From: Lentzea aerocolonigenes
GTDB taxonomy: Bacteria; Actinomycetota; Actinomycetes; Mycobacteriales; Pseudonocardiaceae
Assembly (NCBI RefSeq): GCF_000974445.1
Contig: NZ_BBOJ01000019.1
Coordinates: 124,001 to 188,000 of the forward strand
Length of the DNA: 64,000 bases
Direction of reading: 5' to 3'
The first letter of the stretch is position 1. Each line of letters opens with the position of its first letter. Under the pieces are notes generated by a model, which worked only from the letters and a program-made list of their open reading frames with translations, had not been told where the DNA came from and made no database searches. Of the stretch, positions 25,292-34,494 are shown piece after piece. Both the position numbers and the translations under genes were made by a program.

Positions 25292-28057
25292 CTAAACCTC
25301 GGACGACAGCGAGTCCAGTGCCGCGCGCACCTCGACCGCACGGGCCGAGTTGACCTGCGCGTACAGCCGCAGCGCCTCGGTCAATTCCGCTGCCGCAGCA
25401 ACCCATTCCGCCCGCCGGAGCAACACTCCGCCGAGCACCTGGCGGCCAAAACCTTCCAGGTAGGTCATCTCGGCCGCGGCGGCCTGGTCCACGACCTGCC
25501 GTGCGAGCGACTCCGCCTGGTCCAGCGAACCGGCCTGCAGGTGCAGCTCGGCCAGGTTGACGAGACCGCGGACGAGCGCGGCCTGGTCACCTGAGCGCCG
25601 GTACACCTCGACGGCGCGAGTTTGGTGCTGCAGCGCCACTTCCACGCGGCCGCGGGCCTGTTCGACCTGCGCCACGTTGTTCAGCCCGTGACCTTCGCCG
25701 ACGGTGTCGCCGGACTGCTGCGCGAGCTGCACCGACTCCCAGAAGTGCAGCAGCGCCTCGTCGTGGTGCTCCAGCCGGAACAGGACGTCCGCGAGCTGGG
25801 CGAGCGTCAGCACCAGGTACTGGCGCTCACCCAGTTCGGTCGCGAGCCGGTGCGCGCGGCGAGCGTCGGGCAGCAGGACGGGGAGTCCCAGCCTGGCGTT
25901 CGTCGTGTAGGTCGTGTCCAGCATCAGGATCTGGCCGAGGCGGCTCCCCGTCACCTCGGCCGCGGCCAGGCCGAACCCGACCAGCGCGACCCACTCCCCG
26001 GTGAGCGCGCGCACGGTCGCGTAGGGGTGCAGCAGTCTCACGAGCTGCCACACCTGGTCGTGCAGGCCCGCTTCGGCGGCCGCGTGCACGATCGCGACGA
26101 CGTTGGGCCACTCCTCGTCGAACCAGGCCACCGGGTCGCCGAACGGCGGCAGCGACGTGGAACCGTTGTCCCCCAACGCGAAGTCCAGTCCGTCGCGCGC
26201 CGGTCGGATGGCGCGGCGGACGTGGTCGCACGCGACGAGGTAGTAGTTCACCAGGCGCCGCAACGAGTCCCGGTCCGCCCGGCCCGCTCCCCGCACGTAC
26301 AGGCGCACCAGCTCGTGCATCGTGAACCCGTCCGGCCACGGCTCGACGAGCAGGTTCACCTCGACGAGCTGCGCCAGGCGGTCGCGGGCCGACTCGACGT
26401 GCGTGCGGGTCAGGGCGGCGACGGCGTGCGACGACATCCACCGGCCGGGCGCCATGCCGACGGACTGGAAGACCTCGCCGAGGTCGGACGGCAGGTCGCG
26501 GGTCGACAGGTCCAGCGCCCGCGACACCCCCACGCCTGCCTCAGGTAGGTCCAGGCCACGCATCCGCTGCCCGTCGTCGGCCAGCTCGCCCACGAGCTCC
26601 TCGACCGTCCACTCCGGACTGATCACCAGCTTCGCCGCGGCCACCCTCAGCGCCAGCGGCAGGCCACCGCACAGCTCGGCGAGCTTTCTCGCCGCCACCG
26701 GGTCCTCCTCGGACAACGGCTTGCCCAGCACGTCGTCGAGCAGCTCGCGCGCGGCGTCCTCGTCCAACGGGCCGAGCTTGCGCACGCGGCCGCTGTTGGT
26801 GACGACGAGACGTTCCAGCTGGCTGCGCGACGTCACGAGCACCACCGACCCGGACCCCGGCGGCAGCAACGGCTGCACCTGCTCGAAGCCCGTCGCGTCG
26901 TCGAGCACCACGAGCACGCGGCGGCGGTTGAGCAACGACCGGTACAGCCCGACGCGGTCGTCCAGCGCGACCGGCACACCGTCCGCGGGAACGCCCAGCG
27001 CCACCAGGAACCTGGTCAGCACCTCACCGGGCTCGGTGTCGCCGAGCGACGCGAACAGCACGCCGTGCTGGAACATCTCGGAGTGCTCGTGCCCCCACGT
27101 GATCGCGAGGGCGCTCTTGCCGACGCCGGGCGCACCGGTCAGCACGGCCACCGTCGTCGCGAGCAGGTTCCTGGCCGCGCAGACGCCGTCGAGCCAAGAC
27201 AGGTCGTCGTCCCGGCCGAACAGACGGGTGGCGGAGGCGGGCAGCAGCGCCGGCGCCACGATCCCCGCACGCGGTGCGACGGGACGGGCTTCGACGGAAC
27301 CGATCACGCTCAGCGCCGGGTCGTCGCGCAGCACCTGTTCGTGCAGCAACCGCAGCTGTGGACCGGGATCGATGCCCAGCTCGTCCGCCGCGCGGCGCTG
27401 GAACCGTTGGTAGGCCTCGAGAGCGTCGGCGCGCTGACCCGACCGGTACAGCGCGCGCATGCTGTGCGCGACGAGCCGTTCGCGGAACGGGTACTCGGTG
27501 CAGAGCCCGCGCAGCTCGCCCACGAGCTCCAGGTGCCGGCCCAGCTCCAGCTCGGCGTCGATGCGCTCCTCCAGCGCCGACAGCCGCAGCTCCTCCAGGT
27601 CGGAGGTCATCGGGTCACCCGGCACGTCGGCGAGCACCGGCCCGCGCCACAGCCCCAGCGCCTCGCGCAGCAAGCCCGCCCGGATGGCGGCGGGCTTGCC
27701 GCGAGAAGACGTCACGAGCTGCCGCGCGCGGTGCAGGTCGAGACGCCACGGATCGACGGCCAGCTGGTACCCGGTCGGTGTCGTGCGGATCGTCGCCGAG
27801 CCGGTCGGGTCGGCCTCCTCCAGCACCTTGCGCAACCGCGAGACGTACCCGTGCACGATCGTCCGCGCGGTGGCGGGCGGCGCGTCCGTCCACAGCGCGT
27901 CGACGATCTGGTCGATCGAGACCGGCCGGTTCGCCTCGACGACCAGCATGGCGAGCAGTCCGCGCATGCCGCGGCGGCCGAGCTGGATCAGCCTGCCGTC
28001 CGCGAGCACCTGGAGTGGACCGAGCACGCCGAACTCGAGTCCGGTTTTGCTCCGCAT
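25292..28057 (-). CDS. AfsR/SARP-family regulator with NB-ARC and TPR domains
   Basis: 921 aa. N-terminal OmpR-like winged helix (FGVLGPLQVLADGRLIQLG, about 10-100), bacterial transcriptional activation domain (about 105-250, QRFQRRAADELGIDPGPQL), NB-ARC ATPase with LTGAPGVGKSALAITWG and VLVVLDDATGFEQVQPLLP, then TPR-like repeats to the end. These proteins activate specialised metabolism or development in actinomycetes and respond to ATP binding and often phosphorylation. The target is not evident; no biosynthetic cluster flanks it. It is divergent from the ADP-ribosylglycohydrolase gene with about 100 bp between. Confidence 0.9.
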   Translation of the reverse strand: MRSKTGLEFGVLGPLQVLADGRLIQLGRRGMRGLLAMLVVEANRPVSIDQIVDALWTDAPPATARTIVHGYVSRLRKVLEEADPTGSATIRTTPTGYQLAVDPWRLDLHRARQLVTSSRGKPAAIRAGLLREALGLWRGPVLADVPGDPMTSDLEELRLSALEERIDAELELGRHLELVGELRGLCTEYPFRERLVAHSMRALYRSGQRADALEAYQRFQRRAADELGIDPGPQLRLLHEQVLRDDPALSVIGSVEARPVAPRAGIVAPALLPASATRLFGRDDDLSWLDGVCAARNLLATTVAVLTGAPGVGKSALAITWGHEHSEMFQHGVLFASLGDTEPGEVLTRFLVALGVPADGVPVALDDRVGLYRSLLNRRRVLVVLDDATGFEQVQPLLPPGSGSVVLVTSRSQLERLVVTNSGRVRKLGPLDEDAARELLDDVLGKPLSEEDPVAARKLAELCGGLPLALRVAAAKLVISPEWTVEELVGELADDGQRMRGLDLPEAGVGVSRALDLSTRDLPSDLGEVFQSVGMAPGRWMSSHAVAALTRTHVESARDRLAQLVEVNLLVEPWPDGFTMHELVRLYVRGAGRADRDSLRRLVNYYLVACDHVRRAIRPARDGLDFALGDNGSTSLPPFGDPVAWFDEEWPNVVAIVHAAAEAGLHDQVWQLVRLLHPYATVRALTGEWVALVGFGLAAAEVTGSRLGQILMLDTTYTTNARLGLPVLLPDARRAHRLATELGERQYLVLTLAQLADVLFRLEHHDEALLHFWESVQLAQQSGDTVGEGHGLNNVAQVEQARGRVEVALQHQTRAVEVYRRSGDQAALVRGLVNLAELHLQAGSLDQAESLARQVVDQAAAAEMTYLEGFGRQVLGGVLLRRAEWVAAAAELTEALRLYAQVNSARAVEVRAALDSLSSEV

Positions 28058-28159
28058 GCCCCTCCCTCTCCTGCGCTGACCTCGTCACTTCAACAGGTGC
28101 GGGAGGGGCCGTCTCAGATACAAGTGCGGTTCAAGTTCGCGGGACGCTACTGTTCACGC

Positions 28160-29194
28160 GTGCCGCGAGATCGTGACTCCGTGGTTGACCGCGGCGCCGG
28201 GTGCCTCCTCGGCGGCGCTCTCGGTGATGCGCTCGGCGCTCCTGTGCAGTACCTCGGCTGGGCCGACATCCAGCGCGAACACGGCCCCGAGGGCGTTGTC
28301 GCACCACCGAAGCCCGCGCTGTTCACCGACGACACCCAGCTGACGCTCTTCACCGCCGACGGCTACCTGCGCGCGTACGTGCGCGGAAAGCGGACCGGTG
28401 AGTGGGAGCCGTCGGAGATGGTGTGGCACAGCTACCGGCGCTGGTTGGTCACCCAGCAGCAGCCGGCCCCGGAACGGGGCGCGGTGGGCCTGCTCGCAGA
28501 CGAACGGCTGTACGAGAGCCGTTCGCCGGGTTTGACGTGCCTGCGCGCGCTGGCGGCAGACACCATGTCCACACCGCAGGAACCGCACAACGAGTCGTCG
28601 GGCTGCAACGGCGTGACGCGCACCGCACCGGCGGGCTTCGCACCGTCCGCGGCGATCGCGTACGACCTGGGCTGCCGCTTCGCCGCGTTGACGCACGGCG
28701 GCACGGGCGGCTGGGTCTCCGGCGGCGCGCTGGCGTTGCTGATCCACCTGCTCGCGGTGAAGGGCAGGCCGGTGCGCGAGGCCATCGACCAGGTCATCGG
28801 CCGAGTGCTGCGCGACGACACGTACACGGCGACGGTGCTGACGCGGGCCGTGGTGCTGGCCGAGGAGCACGACGGCGAGTCGTCCGTGCGCGTCGACCGG
28901 CTCGGCAGCGGCTGGACCGGCCCGGAGGCGCTGGCGATCGCGGTCTACACCGTGCTGACGCACCCGAAGCCGTCGCAGTTCGTGGACGCGATGCGCGCTG
29001 CCGCCAACCACTCCGGCGGCAGTGACGCCACGGCGGCGTTGACCGGCAACGTCCTCGGCGCGTTGCACGGCACCGAGGCGCTGCCCCGCGACTGGCTGAG
29101 CGGGCTCGAACTGGTGGACGTGCTCGACGAGATGGGCCGCGACCTGGGCCGCTCCGCGGTGAACCTGGAATTCGACGAAACCCGCTACGCCTGA
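28160..29194 (+). CDS. ADP-ribosylglycohydrolase
   Basis: 344 aa from GTG at 28160 (GTG 28181 is an alternative). DraG-type family motifs: GALGDALGAPVQYLGW, metal-binding FTDDTQLTLFTAD, GCNGVTRTAPAGF, LTHGG and the C-terminal metal motif GGSDATAALTGNVLGALHG. It should remove ADP-ribose from a modified protein or nucleic acid, using two magnesium ions. No ADP-ribosyltransferase is seen in the window. A 51-bp repeat lies after the stop. Confidence 0.85.
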   Translation: MPRDRDSVVDRGAGCLLGGALGDALGAPVQYLGWADIQREHGPEGVVAPPKPALFTDDTQLTLFTADGYLRAYVRGKRTGEWEPSEMVWHSYRRWLVTQQQPAPERGAVGLLADERLYESRSPGLTCLRALAADTMSTPQEPHNESSGCNGVTRTAPAGFAPSAAIAYDLGCRFAALTHGGTGGWVSGGALALLIHLLAVKGRPVREAIDQVIGRVLRDDTYTATVLTRAVVLAEEHDGESSVRVDRLGSGWTGPEALAIAVYTVLTHPKPSQFVDAMRAAANHSGGSDATAALTGNVLGALHGTEALPRDWLSGLELVDVLDEMGRDLGRSAVNLEFDETRYA

Positions 29195-29206
29195 CCGCTG
29201 CTTTTC

Positions 29207-29257
29207 GCACGCGGGGCCCTTTCGCGCGCTCAGAGCGAACGAAAGCTCCCCGCGTGC
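29207..29257. repeat. 51-bp palindromic repeat, copy A
   Basis: Outer stem GCACGCGGGG / CCCCGCGTGC (29207-29216, 29248-29257), inner stem CTTTCG/CGAAAG, and a small core palindrome CGCTCAGAGCG. One of four copies of identical length in the window. It lies 13 bp after the stop of the ADP-ribosylglycohydrolase and could act as a terminator. Confidence 0.8.
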
Positions 29258-29298
29258 ACTCCGCAGCGGGATGATTTGCACAACGTGAGGCTGCCGGT

Positions 29299-29313
29299 TG
29301 GACGAAACGTCCA
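29299..29313. promoter_or_regulatory. inverted repeat upstream of NCS1 permease
   Basis: Perfect inverted repeat TGGACG-AAA-CGTCCA, 65-79 bp upstream of the permease start. Candidate repressor site; regulator unknown. Confidence 0.4.
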
Positions 29314-29377
29314 GTGGCCTGGGTCACCTGCGGGTTTGTAGCGTCGGCGCACCACCGCTGACCTGCAAGGAGATCCC

Positions 29378-30889
29378 ATGGTCGAGCAACCGCCGCCGCT
29401 CACCCAGGTCGAGACCAACGGCATCGAACGGATCCCCGACGCGGAACGCACCGCAACCCCGTTCGACCTGTTCCGGCTGGCCTTCGGTGGCGCCAACACG
29501 TTCTCCACCTGCGTGCTGGGCGCGTTCCCGATCCTGTTCGGACTGTCCTTCTGGCAGGGCCTGGCCGCGACGCTGCTCGGAGTGCTCGCCGGGGCGCTGA
29601 TCCTCTGCCCGATGGCGATCTTCGGTCCGATCAACGGCACGAACAACGCGGTGTCGTCGTCGGCGCACCTGGGCGTGCACGGCCGGATCGTCGGCTCGTT
29701 CCTCTCGCTGCTGACCGCGGTGGCGTTCTTCTCGCTCGCGGTGTGGAGCTCCGGCGACGCTCTGGTCGGCGGTGCGCACCGGTTGTTCGGGGTGCCGCGC
29801 AGCACGCTCTCCTACGCGATCGCGTACGCAGTGTTCGCCGGTCTGGTGCTCGTGGTCTGCACCTACGGGTTCAGGTTCATGCTCTTCGTCAACAAGATCG
29901 CAGTCGTCTCGGCGACGGTCCTCTTCGCGCTCGGCGTCGTGGCCTTCGCGGGCGTCTTCGACCCGTCGTACGCCGGCACGATCAACCAGGACACGTTCTG
30001 GCCGGCGTTCATCGGGTCCGCGCTGATCGTGCTGGCCAACCCGGTGTCGTTCGGCGCATTCCTCGGTGACTGGTCGCGGTACGTCCCGGCGAGCACCCCG
30101 CACCGCCGGGTCATCGCCGCAGCGTTCCTGTCCCAGGTCGCGACACTCGTGCCGTTCGTGTTCGGCCTGGCCACCGCCAGCATCATCGCCTCCGCCGCAC
30201 CGTCCTATGTGGATACCCAGGACTTCGTCGGCGGGCTGCTGGCGATCGCGCCGCAGTGGTTCTTCCTGCCGGTCTGCCTGCTCGCGCTGATCGGCGGGAT
30301 GTCCACCGGGACGACCGCGCTCTACGGCACCGGCCTGGACTTCTCCTCGGTGTTCCCACGACTGTCCCGCGTGCAGGCGACGGTGCTCGTCGGCGCGCTC
30401 GCCGTGGTGTTCATCTTCGTCGGCCGCTTCGGGTTCGACCTGGTGCGCAGCATCTCGACGTTCGCCACGCTGATCATCACGTGCACCACGCCGTGGATGG
30501 TCGTGATGATGCTCGGCCTGTTCACCCGGCGCGGCTGGTACGACCCGGAGGCGTTGCAGGTGTTCAACCGGCGTCAGCGCGGTGGCCGGTACTGGTTCGC
30601 GCACGGCTGGAACTGGCGCGGCATGACGGCGTGGTGGGTCGCGGCGGTCGTGGGCGTGCTGTTCACCAACATCCCCGGCCAGTTCGTCGGACCGCTGGGC
30701 GGTTTCGCCGGCGGTGTGGACGTCAGCCTGCCGCTGTCGATCGCCGTCGCCGCCGTGTTGTTCCTGGCGCTGCTCTTCGTCTTCCCGGAGCCTCGCGCGG
30801 TTTACGGCCCCGACGGGCCACGGCTGGTGCGCGCGGCGAACGTCCCGGTCCCGCCGATCACCAGCCCGGCTGTACCGGTTCCGGCGTAG
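29378..30889 (+). CDS. NCS1-family purine/cytosine permease
   Basis: 503 aa, about 12 membrane segments, ATG preceded by AAGGAG. The N-terminal block FRLAFGGANTFSTCVLGAFPILFGLSF, GPINGTNNAVSSSAHLGVHG and GDWSRYVPA fit the cytosine permease/CodB and allantoin-hydantoin branch of NCS1 transporters. It imports a nucleobase or related compound with a cation. No nucleobase catabolic gene lies adjacent, so the substrate cannot be fixed. Confidence 0.85.
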   Translation: MVEQPPPLTQVETNGIERIPDAERTATPFDLFRLAFGGANTFSTCVLGAFPILFGLSFWQGLAATLLGVLAGALILCPMAIFGPINGTNNAVSSSAHLGVHGRIVGSFLSLLTAVAFFSLAVWSSGDALVGGAHRLFGVPRSTLSYAIAYAVFAGLVLVVCTYGFRFMLFVNKIAVVSATVLFALGVVAFAGVFDPSYAGTINQDTFWPAFIGSALIVLANPVSFGAFLGDWSRYVPASTPHRRVIAAAFLSQVATLVPFVFGLATASIIASAAPSYVDTQDFVGGLLAIAPQWFFLPVCLLALIGGMSTGTTALYGTGLDFSSVFPRLSRVQATVLVGALAVVFIFVGRFGFDLVRSISTFATLIITCTTPWMVVMMLGLFTRRGWYDPEALQVFNRRQRGGRYWFAHGWNWRGMTAWWVAAVVGVLFTNIPGQFVGPLGGFAGGVDVSLPLSIAVAAVLFLALLFVFPEPRAVYGPDGPRLVRAANVPVPPITSPAVPVPA

Positions 30890-30898
30890 AGAACAGAA

Positions 30899-30944
30899 AG
30901 AGCCTGTCGGCGCGCGCTCCCGAATTCGCGCACCGACAGGCTCT
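30899..30944. terminator. bidirectional hairpin terminator
   Basis: 12-bp perfect stem AGAGCCTGTCGG (30899-30910) with 30933-30944, starting 9 bp after the permease stop. It sits between this gene and the convergent apbE. Confidence 0.8.
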
Positions 30945-31059
30945 CTCGCACGAGTAGTTGGTCGACAGCAGGCCGGGACTTGCCCCGAGCGCGAGCTCCG
31001 ATCCAGCTCTTGATCAACGAAAAACGTGCCGCGGAGTCAAGCTCCGTTGGGCGGGCATG

Positions 31060-31800
31060 CTAACAGATGTGTACCGGAAGTCCAGGGCTCGAAAAGACTT
31101 TGCGATCTTCGTCGACGATGAAGACCTCGCAGTCCTCTTGCGACGCGGCCCACTCGATCCCGTCCCTGCCCAGCGCGAATGCCGCTGTGGCAGTGGTGTC
31201 CGCGATCGCGAGGTCGTCGGAGAAAACCGTGACGGACAGGATTCCCGTCACCGGCTGACCGGTACGGCCGTCCAGGATGTGCTGTCCGCGTTCGTACAAC
31301 GCTGACGTGGCAACGGCTCCGTCCCGCACGCCGAGCACGACGCAGACCTGGTCGGCGAAGTCGGGATGCCGAACGCCCACACGCCAAGGCTTTCCGGGTT
31401 CGGGCTCACCGGCCGTGACGACGTCGCCACCGGCGTTGAGGCAGTACGACGACGCGCCACCCTCCCGCAGGATGTCCGCGGCGCGTTGCACGGCCCAGCC
31501 CTTCACCACCGCGCACGGGTCGAGCCCGCGGCCCGGCACTCGCGCCGTGAACGCGCCGCCCGTCGAGTCCTCGTACCAGTCGCACAGCGAGAGCACCTCG
31601 ACCAGGTCCGGGGTGAGCTCTTCCCTGGTGAGCTCACCCCGGTCCAGTCTGGACACCTCGCTGTCCGGCTTGAACGGCGAGAACTGGGAGTCCGCCTGCC
31701 TCAGCGACGCGAACGCCCGCTCGGCCAGTTCGGCGTCCCCGTCACGCAGGTCCAGCGAGATCGGCAGGCCCATGATGTGCTCGACGCGCCGCACCGGCAC
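31060..31800 (-). CDS. apbE: FAD:protein FMN transferase (ApbE)
   Basis: 246 aa from GTG at 31800, two bases after the FMN-binding gene stop. Family blocks: EHIMGLPISLDLR, SQFSPFKPDSEVSRLDRGE, GLDPCAVVKGWAVQRAAD, NAGGDVVTAG, then YERGQHILDGRTGQPV and the metal-binding ADTTATAAFALG. ApbE uses FAD to attach FMN covalently to a Ser/Thr of a partner protein. The partner is the adjacent gene, which carries the target motif. Last gene of a three-gene operon. Confidence 0.9.
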   Translation of the reverse strand: MPVRRVEHIMGLPISLDLRDGDAELAERAFASLRQADSQFSPFKPDSEVSRLDRGELTREELTPDLVEVLSLCDWYEDSTGGAFTARVPGRGLDPCAVVKGWAVQRAADILREGGASSYCLNAGGDVVTAGEPEPGKPWRVGVRHPDFADQVCVVLGVRDGAVATSALYERGQHILDGRTGQPVTGILSVTVFSDDLAIADTTATAAFALGRDGIEWAASQEDCEVFIVDEDRKVFSSPGLPVHIC

Positions 31801-31802
31801 GG

Positions 31803-32291
31803 CTACTTCGCTCCGTCGAGCGCGGCCTGCAGCGACTGCTTGTAGCCCTCGGAGGTCGCGGTCGCACCGGACACCGTGTCGATGTCCGCGCTCTGCGCCT
31901 TCAACGCCGACTCCCGCAGCAGCGGCAGCGCCATCCTGGTCGGGTTGCTGTTCGGTGCCCGCAACGCCTTCACGTCGGTGATCTTGGTGCCCTGGAGCGT
32001 CACCTGCACCTGCACCGTGCCTTCGGACGTGTTCACCGCGGGACCGGACACGTTCCTGGTCTGGGTCTGCTGCTGTTGCTGCTGTTGGGTCGTCGGCGCG
32101 GTTCCGTTCGCCTTCGGAGCCGGGCTGGTCGTCTTCGGCGCGGCCGGGGCCGGGGTTTGCTTCTGCTGCTGGGTTTCCGGCGCGGCGGCGGCCTCGTTGA
32201 TCTCGCCCTCGTGCGCCGCGCCCGGCGAGTACAGCCACACCGGCACCAGGCCGGCGACGCTCAGCGCCAGAACGGGAATTGCCCTCTTCAC
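31803..32291 (-). CDS. exported FMN-binding domain protein (flavinylation target)
   Basis: 162 aa. An N-terminal hydrophobic segment (AIPVLALSVAGLVPVWLYS) acts as signal or anchor. Then a low-complexity linker rich in Ala, Pro, Thr and a run of seven Gln. The FMN_bind domain (about 88-162) ends in VSGATATSEGYKQSL, containing the S/T-G-A-T-x-S/T flavinylation motif used by ApbE. It is expected to carry covalent FMN outside the membrane and relay electrons to or from the ferric-reductase-like protein encoded 12 bp upstream. Confidence 0.88.
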   Translation of the reverse strand: MKRAIPVLALSVAGLVPVWLYSPGAAHEGEINEAAAAPETQQQKQTPAPAAPKTTSPAPKANGTAPTTQQQQQQQTQTRNVSGPAVNTSEGTVQVQVTLQGTKITDVKALRAPNSNPTRMALPLLRESALKAQSADIDTVSGATATSEGYKQSLQAALDGAK

Positions 32292-32303
32292 GTCGTCGCC
32301 CTC

Positions 32304-33662
32304 TCAGTTGGCCAGCGCGAAGCGCTCGGCGTGGATCTGGTTGCTGGGCACTCCCAGTTCGGACAGGCTCTGCACCACGGCGTCGGTCATGCCGTTCGGG
32401 CCGCAGATGAAGACGTCGCGGTCCTCCACGTCCGGCACGAGCGCGGCGATGTTGTCCGGACCGAGCAACGGCCCGTTCGCGGTGATGGTCTTCGAGGAAC
32501 CGGTGACCAGCCGCAGCACCGCGCCCTTGGCCTGGGCGAGGCCTTCGAGCTCGCGCAGCAGCACTGCCTCCTTCGGGTCGCTCACCCGGTACAGCACCAC
32601 GACGTGACCCTTGATCTCCTCCAGCAGCGCGCGGATCGGCGTGACGCCGACACCACCCGCGACGAGGAGCGCGTTCGGCCTGGTCTGGTGCATGGTCGTG
32701 AAGGCGCCGTACGGGCCCTCGGCGAACACTCGGGTGCCGACCTTGATGTTGCGGACGTCCGCGCTGCCCTCGCCGAGCGCCTTCGCGGTGAGCCGCAGGT
32801 ACTTGCCGTTCGGGGCCGCGGACAGCGAGAACGGGTTGGCCTGCCACCAGCGGTCCTTGGTCAGGAAGCGCCACAGGAAGAACTGACCGGCCTTGGCGCC
32901 GAGCTGGTCCAGGTCCTTGCCCTCGATGTAGACGGAGACGACGTTGTGCGCCTCCGGCACGACCGCGGCGACCCGGAACTGGTGGCGCCAGTTCCGCCAG
33001 AACGGGAGCACCAGCCGTCCGATCACGACGGATCCGATCGCGAACGCCCAGAGACCCCACCAGTAGCCGGTCGCGAGCGCGGACTTGCGGAACGTGCTGC
33101 CCACGACGATCTGGTGCGTGAACGCGAGGAAGATCGCGATGTAGGTGTAGAGGTGGATGAAGTGCCAGGTCTCGTAGGCCATGCGACGCCGCGCGAAACG
33201 GGCGGAGACCACACCGACGACCATGATGATCACCCACGCCACCAGTGCGCGGAGGATGCCCTCCAGCTCGGTCGCCTGCCTGATGACCTCGGCGATCGGG
33301 CCGTCGTCGCCCGCGTTGCCGAACGCGATCAGGACCAGGTGCCCGACCAGCATCCAGAAGATCGTGAAGCCGACCCAGCGGTGCCACGACGTCAGCTTGT
33401 CCATGCCGAGCCGGCGGTCGAGCCACGGCAGGCGCGCGACCAGCAGCAGCTGGAACGCCATCGCGAGCGCGCCGTAGAGACCGGCGAGCCTGCCGAAGTT
33501 CACGAGCTTGTTCGACCCGACGCCCGCCGCGTTGAAGAGGTAGGTCACGAAAGCCGCGTTGGCCAGGAGGAACGCGTAGAGGCCGGCTTTGGCCAGCACC
33601 TTGTGCGGCGTCGCGCGACCGGCTGCGGCCGGCCGCACGGTCTGCTGCAGGGTGGTCGTCAC
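32304..33662 (-). CDS. ferric-reductase-like membrane flavocytochrome
   Basis: 452 aa from GTG 33662 with GGAG upstream. The N-terminal half has about six membrane helices with heme-ligand histidines (LTSWHRWVGFTIF, LVGHLVLIAF, ETWHFIHLYTYIAIFLAFTHQ). The C-terminal half is a FAD/NAD(P)H reductase module (QFFLWRFL, NPFSLSAAPNGKYLRL, VAGGVGVTPIRALLEE, FICGPNGMTDAV). It should move electrons from NAD(P)H across the membrane. First gene of the operon with the FMN-binding protein and ApbE, a known type of flavinylated electron-transfer module. Divergent from a two-component system. Confidence 0.88.
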   Translation of the reverse strand: MTTTLQQTVRPAAAGRATPHKVLAKAGLYAFLLANAAFVTYLFNAAGVGSNKLVNFGRLAGLYGALAMAFQLLLVARLPWLDRRLGMDKLTSWHRWVGFTIFWMLVGHLVLIAFGNAGDDGPIAEVIRQATELEGILRALVAWVIIMVVGVVSARFARRRMAYETWHFIHLYTYIAIFLAFTHQIVVGSTFRKSALATGYWWGLWAFAIGSVVIGRLVLPFWRNWRHQFRVAAVVPEAHNVVSVYIEGKDLDQLGAKAGQFFLWRFLTKDRWWQANPFSLSAAPNGKYLRLTAKALGEGSADVRNIKVGTRVFAEGPYGAFTTMHQTRPNALLVAGGVGVTPIRALLEEIKGHVVVLYRVSDPKEAVLLRELEGLAQAKGAVLRLVTGSSKTITANGPLLGPDNIAALVPDVEDRDVFICGPNGMTDAVVQSLSELGVPSNQIHAERFALAN

Positions 33663-33777
33663 GGCGGGCTCCTCGGTCCGGGGCGGTCTCGGTCGTTCTC
33701 GATCCTTGGCGCCAGAGCTGTGGCTCCGCTTTGGACGGGCTGTCGACTTCCTGTCGATCGAGCGGGCGGAGCACCAG

Positions 33778-34494
33778 GTGACGCACCATGAGCACGTGGA
33801 CAAGGGGAACTCGGTTCGATTGCTCGTCGTGGACGATGAGCCGCACATCGCTGACCTGGTCGCGACGGTCGCCCGGTACGAGGGCTGGCAGGCCGCCACG
33901 GCCCTCAGCGGCGAGGACGCGCTCAGAGAAGCCGCCGAGTTCCAGCCGGACATCGTCGTGCTCGACCTCATGCTGCCTGACCTGGACGGATTCACCGTTC
34001 TTGATCGAATGCGCGCGGCCGGGGCGATGGTGCCCGTGGTGTTCCTGACGGCTCGTGACGGCACCGCGGACCGTGTGGCGGGTCTCACGCGGGGCGGCGA
34101 CGACTACCTCGTGAAACCGTTCTCCGTCGAAGAGCTGATGGCGCGCCTTCGGGCCGTGTTGCGCCGCTCGACGGGTCCGTCGTGGAAGCGTTCCGTGCTG
34201 AAGGTGTCCGACCTGGTGATGGACGAGGACACGCGCGAGGTCCGGCGCGGCGGCAAGCTCGTCACCCTCACCCCGACCGAGTACGAGCTGCTGCGCTACC
34301 TGATGCGCCGCTCACCGGCCGTGCTCACGAAGGCGCAGATCCTCGACCACGTGTGGGAGTACGACTTCGGCGGCCGGTCCAACGTGGTCGAGCTCGTCAT
34401 CTCCCACCTGCGCCGCAAGCTCGACGACGGCCACGAGCCGTTGATCCACACCGTGCGCGGTGTGGGGTACGTGCTCCGCCGAGCAGCGGAATGA
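33778..34494 (+). CDS. OmpR-family response regulator
   Basis: 238 aa from GTG at 33778 (GGAG six bases upstream). Receiver domain: LLVVDDEPH acidic pocket, phospho-acceptor in VVLDLMLPD, switch Thr in VVFLTARDG and Lys in LVKPFS. The DNA-binding winged helix covers about 140-235 (LTPTEYELLRYLMRRSPAVLT, VVELVISHLRRKLD, IHTVRGVGYVLR). Its stop overlaps the kinase start (ATGA). It lies 115 bp from the divergent redox operon, which it probably regulates. Confidence 0.9.
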   Translation: MTHHEHVDKGNSVRLLVVDDEPHIADLVATVARYEGWQAATALSGEDALREAAEFQPDIVVLDLMLPDLDGFTVLDRMRAAGAMVPVVFLTARDGTADRVAGLTRGGDDYLVKPFSVEELMARLRAVLRRSTGPSWKRSVLKVSDLVMDEDTREVRRGGKLVTLTPTEYELLRYLMRRSPAVLTKAQILDHVWEYDFGGRSNVVELVISHLRRKLDDGHEPLIHTVRGVGYVLRRAAE

